From assembly GCA_964481825.1 (NCBI GenBank), contig CAYZUE010000009.1, forward strand, positions 1-33,787: a stretch of DNA of 33,787 bases, in the 5' to 3' direction. Made by a program: the position numbers and the translations under genes. Shown one piece after another: positions 16,626-24,544 of this stretch. The notes beneath the pieces were generated by a model that was not told where the DNA came from, ran no database searches, and saw only the letters and a program-made list of their open reading frames with translations. The DNA is from CAYZUE01 sp964481825. Its GTDB lineage: Archaea > Hydrothermarchaeota > Hydrothermarchaeia > Hydrothermarchaeales > JALUUU01. Position 1 is the first letter of the stretch; every line of letters starts with the position of its first letter.

Positions 16626-18100
16626 TGTTTAATAAGATATTAGTAGCCAATCGTGGCGAAATCGCTATTCGCATTATGCGAACATGTCGTGAATTGGATG
16701 TAAAAACAGTCGCCGTATTTTCGGATGCCGATAAATATGCTCTTCATGCAAAGTACGCTGATGAAGCATTTCATATTGGACCCTCCCCAGCAAGTCAGAG
16801 CTATCTAAACTTAACTAATATTATTGATATTGCCGAAAAAACTGGGGCAGAAGGTATCCATCCAGGTTATGGATTTCTTTCAGAAAATCCAAATTTTGCT
16901 AGCTTGTGTGAAAAGAGCAATTTAATTTTTATTGGTCCATCTAGTAAATCTATGAAAAAAGTCGGAAGCAAAATTCAAGCTAAAACTTTAATGGAAAAAG
17001 CAGGAGTTCCAGTAACTCCTGGATCGAATAAGGCCATTGACAATATTAAGGATATCGAGGATATAGCAGAGATGGTTGGGTATCCTATTGTGATTAAAGC
17101 ATCAGCTGGTGGTGGGGGGATTGGCATGAAAGTGGTGGATAATAAAGAAAATCTTGAACAAATTGTCGATTCTACTAGAGCAATTGCAAAGTCTGCTTTT
17201 GGGGATGACACTCTTTATATAGAAAAATATCATGATAAACCAAGACACATTGAATTTCAGATTCTTGCAGATAAAAAAGGAAAAACAATTCACCTTAATG
17301 AAAGAGAATGTTCCATCCAAAGAAGGCATCAGAAATTAATTGAAGAAACTCCATCCCCCATAATGACATCTACTATGCGGAGCAAAATAGGCAATGTTGC
17401 AATAAAGGCTGCAAAATCCATTAACTATGAGAATGCAGGAACTGTTGAGTTCATATATTCTGATGGAAACTTCTACTTTCTTGAGATAAATACACGTCTT
17501 CAAGTTGAGCATCCCATAACAGAAATAACAACGGGTGTTGATTTAGTGAAGGAACAACTTATGATAGCTTCTGGTAACGATTTGAACTTATCGCAAGAAG
17601 AAATTATGATTAATGGGTCTGGTATAGAATGCAGAATAAATGCAGAGGATCCATTGAATGAATTTTTACCAGCTCCTGGAAAAATAACTAGGTATAGATC
17701 TCCAGGCGGGATTGGAATTAGGGTAGATTCAGGTGTAGCAATGGGGTATACAATCTCTCCTTATTATGATTCTATGATTTCAAAGCTTGTATCTTGGGGT
17801 AGAAATCGTAAAGAGAGTATTTCACGTATGAATCGAGCTTTATCAGAATACATAATTACAGGTGTAACAACCAATATACCTTTTCACAAATCTATTATGC
17901 GCAATAAAGCCTTCAAAAATGGGGATCTTAGCACGAGTTTTATTAAAGACAATAATATTCTGTTTAATGTTCCGAATATAATTAAAGAAGACAAAGAACG
18001 TGAAACTAAGCTTGTAGAGACCTTTAAAGAAGACAAAAAAGTTGTAGCTATTAGTGCTGCGGTTAATTCTTATATTAGGTATAATGTTGATAAACAGTGA
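16625..18100 (+). CDS. pycA: pyruvate carboxylase subunit A (biotin carboxylase)
   Basis: PycA carboxylates the biotin on PycB using ATP and bicarbonate. The 491-residue ATP-grasp protein has MFNKILVANRGEIAIRIMRT at the N-terminus, GIHPGYGFLSENP, the Gly-rich ATP loop KASAGGGGIGMKVV near 158-171, ERECSIQRRHQKLIEE, and LEINTRLQVEHPITE with catalytic residues. The biotin-carboxylase C-terminal domain starts with GIECRINAEDP. The length fits archaeal PycA. An acetyl-CoA carboxylase subunit would look alike, but the adjoining PycB fixes the role. The ATG overlaps the pycB stop by one base. Confidence 0.94.
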   Translation: MFNKILVANRGEIAIRIMRTCRELDVKTVAVFSDADKYALHAKYADEAFHIGPSPASQSYLNLTNIIDIAEKTGAEGIHPGYGFLSENPNFASLCEKSNLIFIGPSSKSMKKVGSKIQAKTLMEKAGVPVTPGSNKAIDNIKDIEDIAEMVGYPIVIKASAGGGGIGMKVVDNKENLEQIVDSTRAIAKSAFGDDTLYIEKYHDKPRHIEFQILADKKGKTIHLNERECSIQRRHQKLIEETPSPIMTSTMRSKIGNVAIKAAKSINYENAGTVEFIYSDGNFYFLEINTRLQVEHPITEITTGVDLVKEQLMIASGNDLNLSQEEIMINGSGIECRINAEDPLNEFLPAPGKITRYRSPGGIGIRVDSGVAMGYTISPYYDSMISKLVSWGRNRKESISRMNRALSEYIITGVTTNIPFHKSIMRNKAFKNGDLSTSFIKDNNILFNVPNIIKEDKERETKLVETFKEDKKVVAISAAVNSYIRYNVDKQ

Positions 18101-18191
18101 TTGTAGATGTAAATTCGATTAGAAGAAGTCGGATCCTAACTTTTTTGGATTTAAAGCGTCATGCAAAATAAATGATTTAGTACTATGCCTT

Positions 18192-18227
18192 TAGATTACA
18201 TTAGACATTAATTTGTCTTTTAATCTA
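18192..18227. repeat. inverted repeat upstream of birA, possible operator or hairpin
   Basis: TAGATTA (18192-18198) and TAATCTA (18221-18227) are perfect inverse complements. Nested inside is AGAC (18203-18206), eight bases, then GTCT (18215-18218). The whole ends about 10 bases before the AT-rich birA TATA region. It could be a regulator site or a transcript hairpin after pycA. It does not match the bacterial BirA operator consensus. Confidence 0.45.
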
Positions 18228-18236
18228 GGCGATATT

Positions 18237-18246
18237 AATATAAAAT
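18237..18246 (+). promoter_or_regulatory. TATA box for birA
   Basis: AATATAAAAT would place the transcript start near 18268. A GGAGGA ribosome site follows at 18287-18292, twelve bases before the ATG. The 204-nt pycA-birA gap holds this promoter and the inverted repeat but no visible gene. Confidence 0.45.
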
Positions 18247-18304
18247 TACCTAGGAACTTTATTAGTATTGTTAAATTAAAATGGATGGAGGATAATTTAT
18301 ACTT

Positions 18305-19108
18305 ATGAATCAATCTGATTCAATTTCTTTAGAAGAGATAAAATCTATTATTAAAACAAAAAAAATAGGATGTAAGATCGAATATTATCCAAAAATAGGA
18401 TCAACCAACGACATTGCCAGAAAGCTTGCCATTGCAGGATCACCAGAAGGGACTGTTATAATTGCAGGAATTCAGACTAGGGGTCGGGGTAGATTGGGTC
18501 GGAAATGGTTATCCTCTAAAGGTGGAATCTGGCTTTCTATTATTTTAAAGCCAAAAATGCTTCCTAACATTGCAACGATAATTACAAGTATCGTAGGCAT
18601 TGCTGTTCACAAAACTTTGTGCACTGATGGAATAGATCTTCGGCTCAAATGGCCTAATGACATAATGGTAGATGATAAAAAATTAGGTGGGATATTAACT
18701 GAGATAGGAACTGAATTAAATACAATAAATTACCTATTAATTGGCGTTGGTATTAATGTCAACAATAATCTTTCAGATTTTCCTGCGGAGATTAGAGATA
18801 AGGTTACCACATTAAAGGTTCTGAAAGGGACAGAACTATCTCGGGCTTACATCATAAGTCAGTTTCTAGAAGAATTTGAAGATATGTATAATACTCTTGA
18901 TCGGGGAGAATATTCTACAATTTTTCGAGAGTGGAAAAATCTGTCAGATACTCTTGGTAGGAAAGTTAAGGTTGTAACAGAAAACAAAATTTATGAAGGG
19001 GTTGCTATGGATATAGATGCGGATGGATCCTTAGTTTTGAAACTTAATGACACTAAGAAGATAAGTATAATTGCAGGTGATTGTATACATCTAAATGAAA
19101 AAATTTAA
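18305..19108 (+). CDS. birA: biotin--protein ligase
   Basis: BirA activates biotin with ATP and attaches it to the PycB carrier lysine. The 267-residue protein has GSTNDIARKLA, the biotinyl-AMP loop QTRGRGRLGRKWLSS (59-71), KWPNDIMVDDKKLGGILTE, and GVGINVNN. A small C-terminal SH3-like domain follows (GRKVKVVTENKIYEGVAMDID). The N-terminus before the catalytic domain is only about 28 residues and shows no winged helix, so this is a class I ligase that should not act as the biotin repressor itself. Its place between pycA and bioY is meaningful. Regulation could act through the inverted repeat upstream. Confidence 0.93.
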   Translation: MNQSDSISLEEIKSIIKTKKIGCKIEYYPKIGSTNDIARKLAIAGSPEGTVIIAGIQTRGRGRLGRKWLSSKGGIWLSIILKPKMLPNIATIITSIVGIAVHKTLCTDGIDLRLKWPNDIMVDDKKLGGILTEIGTELNTINYLLIGVGINVNNNLSDFPAEIRDKVTTLKVLKGTELSRAYIISQFLEEFEDMYNTLDRGEYSTIFREWKNLSDTLGRKVKVVTENKIYEGVAMDIDADGSLVLKLNDTKKISIIAGDCIHLNEKI

Positions 19109-19141
19109 ATATTCTGTTGAATAATTCCCCCTAGGATTAAA

Positions 19142-19966
19142 ATGGAAACTATACGTCGATACAAAGAATTACGATATAATTTCTTTAAATGGAAGTATGA
19201 ATCCAGTTTTATTAATATGCTTATTCTATCATTATTTTTTGCTGCGTTAACTGGAATTGGAGCTCAAATAAAGATATATTTACCTTTTACCCCTATTCCT
19301 ATTACAGGGCAAGTTTTTTTTGTCCTTTTAACGGGGGTATTACTTGGCAGATATGCAGTTCTAAGCCAAACTTTATATGTAGGGCTAGGTGGACTGGGAA
19401 TGCCCTGGTTCGCGCCTGCAGCTGGCATGGGCATATTCTCAAATGGAGGACTGTCTATATTGACAGGTGTTACTGGGGGATATCTCTTAGGGTTTGTTAT
19501 AGCGGCAGGAGTTATAGGATGGTTTGTTGATAGATTTGTTTATGTGAGGACTATTCCGTTTCAATTTTGTCTGTTACTCCTTGGTGTTTCTATAATCTAT
19601 ACCCTAGGTGCTCTTCAGCTATCTTTTTTCTTAGGTACTGGTTTTCAAGATACAATACTTAAGGGTGTTCTTCCTTTCATACCAGGCGATATTTTAAAGG
19701 CAGTAGGTGCGCTTATGTTTTCTGCAGCTTTGCTGCCAAAGGAATCTTATAATGGCGAAGTGGATTTTAAAAAAAGGAGTGCTTTTAGAGTACCCGGTAT
19801 TATAGTTACTGCTATTCTTACTTTGTTCTTTCTTATCTTATTTTTGATGAAAGGACTTCAACTGGACCAAGTAACTGTGGAACAGTTTATTATGCAAACA
19901 GCATGGTATGTAATACCTCTACTAATAATCATTACCCTACTCATTAGACAATTTAAGATAAAGTGA
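19142..19966 (+). CDS. bioY: BioY biotin transporter with C-terminal membrane extension
   Basis: BioY is the substrate-binding membrane subunit (S component) for biotin uptake. The core is clear: ALTGIGAQIKIYLPFTPIPITGQVFFVLLTGVLLG, then YVGLGGLGMPWFAPAAGMG, GGYLLGFVIAAGVIG and PGDILKAVGA. Common BioY proteins are about 190-200 residues. This one has about 22 extra residues at the N-terminus and about 65 at the C-terminus, with two more hydrophobic segments (VTAILTLFFLILFLM and WYVIPLLIIITLLI). No EcfT or EcfA genes are adjacent, so it either works alone or shares a distant energy module. It follows birA by 33 nt. Confidence 0.9.
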   Translation: METIRRYKELRYNFFKWKYESSFINMLILSLFFAALTGIGAQIKIYLPFTPIPITGQVFFVLLTGVLLGRYAVLSQTLYVGLGGLGMPWFAPAAGMGIFSNGGLSILTGVTGGYLLGFVIAAGVIGWFVDRFVYVRTIPFQFCLLLLGVSIIYTLGALQLSFFLGTGFQDTILKGVLPFIPGDILKAVGALMFSAALLPKESYNGEVDFKKRSAFRVPGIIVTAILTLFFLILFLMKGLQLDQVTVEQFIMQTAWYVIPLLIIITLLIRQFKIK

Positions 19967-19994
19967 ATTAAACAAAAAAATAGCGTGGTAACAA

Positions 19995-21170
19995 CTATAA
20001 CATTGCTTTTGCTACGCTGACAAGTTTTGGTCGTTTCATCATAATCTTTGCTAATTTTAGAAAGTTTTTTCCATTAGCAAAATCTACCATGTCTTCCCCG
20101 GTAAGATGTTCTGAAATCATATTCAAATCATCATCTGATAATTTTTCTATTGACTGTCTTAACTTAACGATTTTATGAAGGATTGCTCCTCTCTTATCTC
20201 GCCATCTCTTATCATATTCCATAAGTTTTTTTTCAGAAAAATTGCCAGTATTTATGGCTTCAGATGCAACTTGCCCAGCTATAATTCCAGCTACGCTCGC
20301 TTCATGAATTCCTCCTCCATGAATTGCATTAACCTGATGAGCAGCGTCTCCAACTACCATTATACCATTTCCTGCGAGTTTAGAAATTGGGTCTCCAACT
20401 GGAATTCCCCCTGCATTTACCTCAATAATACTCCCTCTTCGTAATTCTTTATGTGTTTCAATAAATTTATCAAGATATGCTTTTGCAACACCTTTCTCAT
20501 TACCCCCTATTCCTACTCCTACATTAGCAATATCTTTCCCTTTAGGGAAAATCCATACGTATCCTCTGGGAGCGATTTTTGAACTAAAGAAAAGTTCTAA
20601 CATATCTGGAAATTCTAGGTCAACAACCATTTCATACTGAAAACCTGAATCGATATCTATGAGTTTATTAGTTGTTTTTAGGCCGGCCTTCCTAGCTATT
20701 GTTGATTCTACACCATCTGCTGCAATAACGATTTTAGATCGTGCCTCTATATTTTCATTAAAATGGGAATATCTAACTCCTTTAACAAAACCATTTTTCA
20801 TGATTAGATCATTAGCTTCCGCCTTGGCTAGAACTTTTGCACCTGATTTAGCAGCGTTTATGGCTAGGTGCTTATCAAAAATCTTTCTTTCTATAACATA
20901 CCCTATGGTATTGGGATATCTAGCTGAAATCAAGTTACCATTAGGCGAATAAACATTAGCACCTCTTATCTCATTTACGGTCCATTTAGGGTCAGGAGTT
21001 ACTCCTATATTCTTCATACCTCCTACAGAGAATCCTTCACCACATCTTTTTGGAACACCTATCTCCTGTCGTTTCTCTAAAAGCAGAACTTTTAAACCTG
21101 CATCTGCAGCGACTCTAGCTGCATTTGAACCACCAGGTCCAGCTCCAACCACTACTACGTCATATTCCAT
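19995..21170 (-). CDS. geranylgeranyl reductase family protein (archaeal lipid chain saturation)
   Basis: This 391-residue flavoprotein belongs to the digeranylgeranylglycerophospholipid reductase family, which reduces the isoprenoid chains of archaeal lipids. It has the FAD-binding MEYDVVVVGAGPGGSNAAR, an ADP-binding LLLEKRQEIGVPKRCGEG (with the family Cys), ADGVESTIARKAG, and MVVGDAAHQVNAIHGGGIHEA, the second FAD motif. The C-terminal helix bundle is as expected. It lies directly after a small ferredoxin gene (4 nt), a common archaeal pairing in which the ferredoxin is the likely electron donor. Menaquinone or chlorophyll-type roles are unlikely in this context. Confidence 0.93.
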   Translation of the reverse strand: MEYDVVVVGAGPGGSNAARVAADAGLKVLLLEKRQEIGVPKRCGEGFSVGGMKNIGVTPDPKWTVNEIRGANVYSPNGNLISARYPNTIGYVIERKIFDKHLAINAAKSGAKVLAKAEANDLIMKNGFVKGVRYSHFNENIEARSKIVIAADGVESTIARKAGLKTTNKLIDIDSGFQYEMVVDLEFPDMLELFFSSKIAPRGYVWIFPKGKDIANVGVGIGGNEKGVAKAYLDKFIETHKELRRGSIIEVNAGGIPVGDPISKLAGNGIMVVGDAAHQVNAIHGGGIHEASVAGIIAGQVASEAINTGNFSEKKLMEYDKRWRDKRGAILHKIVKLRQSIEKLSDDDLNMISEHLTGEDMVDFANGKNFLKLAKIMMKRPKLVSVAKAML

Positions 21171-21174
21171 TCTA

Positions 21175-21363
21175 TCATCCTAAGTTAATTGCTCCTACAG
21201 GGCAGAACTTGATACATATGCCGCACCCATTGCAAACTTCAAGAATTGGATTTATTTTAGTTCCATTATCTAAATCAAGAGCTCGAAATGGACATACTCC
21301 AACACATCCCCCACAAGACATACAGGCATTGTAATCAATACTTACTTTGTCATCATTAGTCAT
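21175..21363 (-). CDS. 2[4Fe-4S] ferredoxin
   Basis: This 62-residue ferredoxin has two complete CxxCxxCxxxC clusters: Cys 14, 17, 20 and 24 (CMSCGGCVGVCPFRAL), and Cys 44, 47, 50 and 54 (CNGCGICIKFCPVGAI). It probably passes electrons to the reductase encoded 4 nt downstream. The start codon sits about 27 nt from an ATATAAAA box, so the message is probably leaderless. The same box faces trpA. Confidence 0.95.
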   Translation of the reverse strand: MTNDDKVSIDYNACMSCGGCVGVCPFRALDLDNGTKINPILEVCNGCGICIKFCPVGAINLG

Positions 21364-21386
21364 CCAGGTATAATAAATCAGAAAAG

Positions 21387-21394
21387 ATATAAAA
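21387..21394. promoter_or_regulatory. shared TATA box between ferredoxin and trpA
   Basis: ATATAAAA lies midway between two divergent start codons, ATG at 21363 (minus) and ATG at 21419 (plus). Each is about 27-28 nt from the box centre, which is the spacing for two leaderless transcripts. No other TATA-like element is in the gap. Confidence 0.55.
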
Positions 21395-21418
21395 ATGTGT
21401 AGGTCTAACCTTTCATTT

Positions 21419-22240
21419 ATGGAACCTACTCAGAGATTAGTGACGTCTGATATTGAGAAGAAATTCTATGAACTCGAACATAAAGGTGAGGGGGCTCTAA
21501 TTGGATATTTAACGTTGGGTGATCCTGATATAGATAGTTCAATAAAACTAGTAGAGACTCTGTGCGAGAATGTTGATATTTTGGAACTTGGCATACCCTT
21601 TAGTGATCCCATTGCTGACGGACCCACAATTCAGGCTGCTATCGATAGAGCTTTAAATTCAGGAATGAACACCGAAATTGCTTTTGACATTGTTAGGGAT
21701 TTACGAAAAAAAGGTATTGAAACTCCATTTATTTTTATGACTTATTATAACATCCTACTTCAATATGGGGAAGATCAATTTATAAAAAAATGTAAAGAAG
21801 TGGGTGTTCAAGGGATTTTAGTTTCAGATTTGCCAATTAATGAAGCTGAAAATGTACTTCATAACTGTGAAATTCACGGTGTAGATTTTATATTTCTAAT
21901 AGCCCCCACAACTACAAAAGAGAGAGTAAATGAGATTTTAAAAAAAGCTAGAGGCTTTATATATTTGGTATCAACCCTTGGTACAACTGGTGTTAGAACG
22001 CAAGTTTATAATACAACAATTGAAAAGACTAATTGGGCATTGAAATACATTAAAAATCTCCCTTTGGCAGTGGGATTTGGCATATCGAGGCGTGAACACG
22101 TGAGGGCTGTTATAAATGCAGGAGCTAAAGGTGTTGTTGTAGGTAGTGCATTTGTTGATTTAATCGGGAAAAAAGGAGTTAAAGCAGAATCTGATCTTCG
22201 TAAATTATCACTTGATTTAAAAGAAGGAACTAAGAAATAA
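21419..22240 (+). CDS. trpA: tryptophan synthase alpha subunit
   Basis: TrpA splits indole-3-glycerol phosphate to indole for TrpB. The 273-residue barrel has GYLTLGDPD, the catalytic-Glu/Asp region ILELGIPFSDPIADGPTIQAA, FIFMTYYNILLQYG, GILVSDLPINEAE, FLIAPTTTKER, FIYLVSTLGTTGVR and PLAVGFGISRREHV. An upstream ATG at 21395 is in frame but overlaps the TATA box; the ATG at 21419 sits exactly where a leaderless message would begin, so I choose it. No trpB or other trp gene is adjacent, so the alpha subunit is encoded apart from its partner here. panB follows 38 nt later. Confidence 0.95.
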   Translation: MEPTQRLVTSDIEKKFYELEHKGEGALIGYLTLGDPDIDSSIKLVETLCENVDILELGIPFSDPIADGPTIQAAIDRALNSGMNTEIAFDIVRDLRKKGIETPFIFMTYYNILLQYGEDQFIKKCKEVGVQGILVSDLPINEAENVLHNCEIHGVDFIFLIAPTTTKERVNEILKKARGFIYLVSTLGTTGVRTQVYNTTIEKTNWALKYIKNLPLAVGFGISRREHVRAVINAGAKGVVVGSAFVDLIGKKGVKAESDLRKLSLDLKEGTKK

Positions 22241-22278
22241 TCAAAAAAACTTAATACAACCTTAACAACTCTTATTTT

Positions 22279-23052
22279 GTGAATAAAAAAATAGATGAAT
22301 TGATAAAAAATAAGGGAAGAGAGAGTATAACAGGTCTTACAGCATATGATTATCCAACTGCTAAACTTGTTGAGGAGGCAGGTATCGACTTTATCCTCGT
22401 GGGTGATTCTCTCGGAGTTGTAGTACTGGGATATGAAAATCCTTTATCGGTCGATATGGCTGTGATGCTTCATCATTCTCGAGCAGTTTGTAAAGGGGCA
22501 AATAACATCCCAGTCATAGGGGATATGCCTGTAAATTCATATCGAAATCCAAATATCGCTCTAAAAAATGCCCAGGATTTCATGGATACAGGAGTTGATG
22601 GAGTAAAAATAGAGGGAATGAATATTGAGATAGTAAAAAAATTGGTAAAAAATGGCATTCCAGTTATGGGGCATTTGGGTTTAACTCCTCAGACAATAGA
22701 GGAATACAGTGTTCAGGGAAGAGACGCAGAAAATAGTCAACGTATATTGCGAGAAGCTCAATCGCTAGCTAAAGCAGGTGTCTTTTCTATTGTGCTGGAA
22801 TGTATTTCAGAAGCATTAGGAGATAAGATAACTAGGAGTATAGATGTCCCTACTATTGGCATAGGTGCTGGAAGGTATACAGATGGTCAGATACTCGTAA
22901 TTAATGATCTTCTAGGCTTGTTTGATCGATATTCACCCAAATTCGTAAAGCAATACATAGATCTTCGCTCAGAGATTCGGAGGGCTATTATCAACTATAA
23001 AGTAGATGTTAAAAAAGGTAAGTTTCCAGGTAAAGAGAATATTTTTAAGTAA
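22279..23052 (+). CDS. panB: 3-methyl-2-oxobutanoate hydroxymethyltransferase
   Basis: PanB makes ketopantoate from 2-oxoisovalerate and 5,10-methylene-tetrahydropterin, toward pantothenate and CoA. The 257-residue protein has TGLTAYDYPTAKLVEEAG, the metal-binding VGDSLGVVVLGYEN, VIGDMPVNSY, VKIEGM, MGHLGLTPQ and LECISEALGDKITRS, followed by PTIGIGAGRYTDGQILVINDLLG. All are classic PanB motifs. The start is GTG; an AT-rich element about 25 nt upstream fits a leaderless message. In a methanopterin organism the C1 donor would be a methylene-tetrahydromethanopterin type. It is not next to other CoA genes. Confidence 0.95.
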   Translation: MNKKIDELIKNKGRESITGLTAYDYPTAKLVEEAGIDFILVGDSLGVVVLGYENPLSVDMAVMLHHSRAVCKGANNIPVIGDMPVNSYRNPNIALKNAQDFMDTGVDGVKIEGMNIEIVKKLVKNGIPVMGHLGLTPQTIEEYSVQGRDAENSQRILREAQSLAKAGVFSIVLECISEALGDKITRSIDVPTIGIGAGRYTDGQILVINDLLGLFDRYSPKFVKQYIDLRSEIRRAIINYKVDVKKGKFPGKENIFK

Positions 23053-23115
23053 ACAGAGGAAAGTTTTAAAATTTATATTGAGGTAATAACTATCGGCTTA
23101 CTTTTCCTATCCTTA

Positions 23116-23571
23116 TTGTTTTTCCCTGTGAAATGGATATTAAATAAAATAAGGGGCAAACAGAATAATGCATCTTTGACTGAACGTCTATTAAATGGAT
23201 TTAAAGGTAAAACAGAATATTGTAATATTCGAAAAAAAGGTAAATATATCACAGGTTCTGCTAAATTTTCCTCTAAAGAATATGATAAAGTTTCAAATCA
23301 TGTTGAAGAAAAGCTAAAGACTATTTTAAGGCAAGGTGAAATAATAAAATGCAATATTAATGAGGGAGAGATTATCGATAATGGTATTACACAGTTTAAA
23401 GTCCAAAAGGGAAGGTATATAGAAGCGTATGATTACACATTTTGTACAGCAATATTCATACGTATTTATATTATATCTGGCGAGTCAAAAAAATGGCTTT
23501 CTCTTTATATTGATGAGAATCCTACTACACCTTGGTGGGCTAAGAAGAAAAAGTCTTTAAACTCTAAGTAA
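23116..23571 (+). CDS. hypothetical small membrane-anchored protein, start uncertain
   Basis: This gene encodes at least 151 residues of unknown family. Beginning at the TTG at 23116 it reads MFFPVKWILNKIRGK, cutting into a hydrophobic stretch. The frame stays open upstream to the panB stop. From an ATC at 23092, seven bases after GAGGT (23080-23084), it would add ITIGLLFLSLL and give a complete N-terminal membrane anchor. No ATG or GTG exists in that extension. The remainder is soluble, basic and strand-rich, with the ending WLSLYIDENPTTPWWAKKKKS. I do not recognise a domain. Its closeness to panB may or may not be functional. Confidence 0.6.
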   Translation: MFFPVKWILNKIRGKQNNASLTERLLNGFKGKTEYCNIRKKGKYITGSAKFSSKEYDKVSNHVEEKLKTILRQGEIIKCNINEGEIIDNGITQFKVQKGRYIEAYDYTFCTAIFIRIYIISGESKKWLSLYIDENPTTPWWAKKKKSLNSK

Positions 23572-23603
23572 ATACTCTTAGATTTTTTCCACTATCTACC
23601 ACA

Positions 23604-23623
23604 ATCAACATTTTTAGGTTGAT
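23604..23623. repeat. inverted repeat upstream of the aro operon
   Basis: ATCAAC (23604-23609) and GTTGAT (23618-23623) are perfect inverse complements separated by eight bases. The repeat ends about 18 nt before the TATA box of the shikimate operon. It could be a regulator site or a hairpin near the end of the previous transcript. Confidence 0.35.
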
Positions 23624-23640
23624 ATCTCAATACCATAACA

Positions 23641-23648
23641 TTTATAAG
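23641..23648 (+). promoter_or_regulatory. promoter and ribosome site of the aro operon
   Basis: TTTATAAG is a good TATA box, predicting transcription from about 23671. GGAGGA (23685-23690) lies five bases before the ATG at 23696, one of the strongest ribosome sites in the window. Confidence 0.55.
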
Positions 23649-23695
23649 GTAAATGGTACATTGTATCACGACAACAAGTATCATGGAGGATTATA

Positions 23696-24523
23696 ATGAG
23701 TCAAATCGGGAAAAGCATTAGGATGGAGCGAATAATTAATCGCAAAACTAATAAAATGATAATTGTGCCTATGGATCATGGAGTTTCTTCAGGACCAATA
23801 CATGGTTTATTGGACATGTCTAAAATAGTTAACGAAGTAGCTGAAGGAGGAGCAAATGCTGTTTTACTTCATAAAGGACAAATAAGGATACCAGGTGTAC
23901 CTCACCCTTTTGTAAATACAGCCCATAGAGGTTATGGGCAGGATATAGGATTAATTATACATTTATCTGCAAGTACTTCTCTGGGTCCAGATCCGAATCA
24001 TAAAGTTCTAGTAACTACTGTTGATGAAGCTATCAAACTTGGTGCTGATGCTGTATCGATTCATGTGAATATCGGAGCTGAAGATGAGGCAGAGATGCTT
24101 AGTCAGCTCGGATTAATCTCAAAAAAATGTGCTGACTGGGGAATGCCATTATTAGCGATGATGTACCCACGGGGCAAAAAAATTTCGTCTGAGCACGATG
24201 TTGAGGTAGTGAAGTTTGCAGCTAGAGCAGGGGCTGAGTTAGGAGCAGATATAATAAAAACTAACTATACTGGGGATATCGATTCGTTTAAAGAAGTAAC
24301 TAATGGATGTCCAGTACCAGTTATAATTGCAGGCGGTCCTAAGATGGATACAACCCGGGATGTCTTAAAAATGGTGAAAGATTCAATTGAAGCTGGAGGA
24401 GTTGGAACTTCAATTGGAAGAAACGTATTTCAGTCTAAAAATCCAATTAAGTTAGTTAAAGCCTTTTCAATGATAATTCATGATGGGGTAAGTGTTGATG
24501 AAGCTTTGAAAGAAATTAAGTAA
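23696..24523 (+). CDS. aroA': 2-amino-3,7-dideoxy-D-threo-hept-6-ulosonate (ADH) synthase
   Basis: ADH synthase begins the archaeal route to 3-dehydroquinate by joining aspartate semialdehyde with a 6-deoxy-5-ketofructose phosphate, replacing the DAHP pathway. The 275-residue aldolase-class-I-like barrel has IVPMDHGVSSGP (Asp 27), LLHKGQI, HLSASTSLGPDPN, LAMMYPRGKKI (Tyr 157) and ADIIKTNYTGD with the Schiff-base Lys at 188, matching the MJ0400 family. An ordinary archaeal fructose-bisphosphate aldolase is similar, but the next gene, DHQ synthase II, settles the assignment. It heads a five-gene operon for shikimate. Confidence 0.94.
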   Translation: MSQIGKSIRMERIINRKTNKMIIVPMDHGVSSGPIHGLLDMSKIVNEVAEGGANAVLLHKGQIRIPGVPHPFVNTAHRGYGQDIGLIIHLSASTSLGPDPNHKVLVTTVDEAIKLGADAVSIHVNIGAEDEAEMLSQLGLISKKCADWGMPLLAMMYPRGKKISSEHDVEVVKFAARAGAELGADIIKTNYTGDIDSFKEVTNGCPVPVIIAGGPKMDTTRDVLKMVKDSIEAGGVGTSIGRNVFQSKNPIKLVKAFSMIIHDGVSVDEALKEIK

Positions 24524-24544
24524 GAAAATCTTAGAGGATATGAA

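Noticed and set aside
14913..18100. PycBA as a sodium-pumping oxaloacetate decarboxylase
   Set aside because: No beta or gamma membrane subunits are near, and a biotin carboxylase subunit is encoded next to it.
21395..21418. Upstream in-frame ATG for trpA
   Set aside because: It overlaps the TATA box and adds eight residues not expected in TrpA; the ATG at 21419 fits a leaderless start.
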